From NCBI GenBank assembly GCA_033763695.1, contig JANRKB010000008.1, forward strand, positions 1 to 62,374: DNA of 62,374 bases. Reading direction: 5' to 3'. The DNA is from JANRKB01 sp033763695. Lineage in GTDB: Bacteria; Planctomycetota; Phycisphaerae; Phycisphaerales; UBA1924. Below, piece after piece: positions 59,873 through 62,374 of this stretch. The position numbers and the translations under genes were made by a program. The first letter of the stretch is position 1; the number at the start of each line of letters is the position of its first letter. The notes beneath the pieces were generated by a model, which saw only the letters and a list, made by a program, of their open reading frames with translations, searched no databases and was not told the DNA's origin.

Positions 59873-62374
<2,502 letters not shown>

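Overview
The window is high-GC bacterial DNA from a planctomycete, most likely of the Phycisphaerae/Phycisphaerales. Signs of this are a PEP-CTERM-like sorting tail with a polyarginine end, a membrane protein of the planctomycete double zinc-ribbon type, enormous pseudopilins in a type II secretion-like operon, and a divergent membrane pyrophosphatase. This is an inference from protein style; there is no rRNA in the window. Genes are dense, mostly plus-strand, and often joined by 4-bp stop/start overlaps.

Layout. 136-208 is a tRNA-Ala. 451-3971 is a zinc-type ABC uptake operon (znuA-znuC-znuB plus a 62-aa protein) behind a Fur/Zur-like palindrome. 4080-6533 (minus) is fumC followed by a lower-GC zinc-motif protein. 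6704-11127 holds a degenerate transglutaminase-fold protein, a PEP-CTERM protein with a clear promoter and terminator, a flavin-reductase-like protein and a zinc-ribbon membrane protein. After a hairpin-rich intergenic stretch and a CoaB-domain enzyme, 12722-30916 is one long envelope-machine block: a GspE/PilB ATPase, PilT, a second GspE/PilB ATPase, GspF/PilC, then five pseudopilins in the order G-H-I-J-K. These pseudopilins are two to seven times the usual size, and the last has 2,092 residues.

31020-37748 carries tRNA-Pro, a DUF6265-like protein, a small unknown, an Lrp regulator overlapping a drug/metabolite transporter, a rhodanese, an S41-type lipoprotein without the catalytic residues, and (minus) a zinc-ribbon membrane protein whose SPFH-GYF partner lies at 37833-38930. 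39240-43819 is an RND efflux adaptor and pump. 43947-46998 is a betaine-lipid cluster: a PlcP-like phospholipase, BtaA and BtaB. btaA carries an in-frame TAA exactly at the glutamate of its QIWEDP motif. The plcP-btaA divergent region holds a Pho-box-like 11-bp direct repeat.

47074-59160 holds an MFS exporter with a C-terminal extra domain, an Asp-box protein, lipoproteins, an archaeal-type phosphoglycerate mutase, lgt, a globin-acetyltransferase fusion, and a secreted GH81 beta-1,3-glucanase with a carbohydrate-binding module inserted in its catalytic region. The window ends with rpsU and the start of a membrane pyrophosphatase gene that runs off the edge.

The strongest candidates for something undescribed are the giant-pseudopilin secretion cassette, the globin-GNAT fusion protein, and the interrupted btaA within a phosphate-sparing lipid module.
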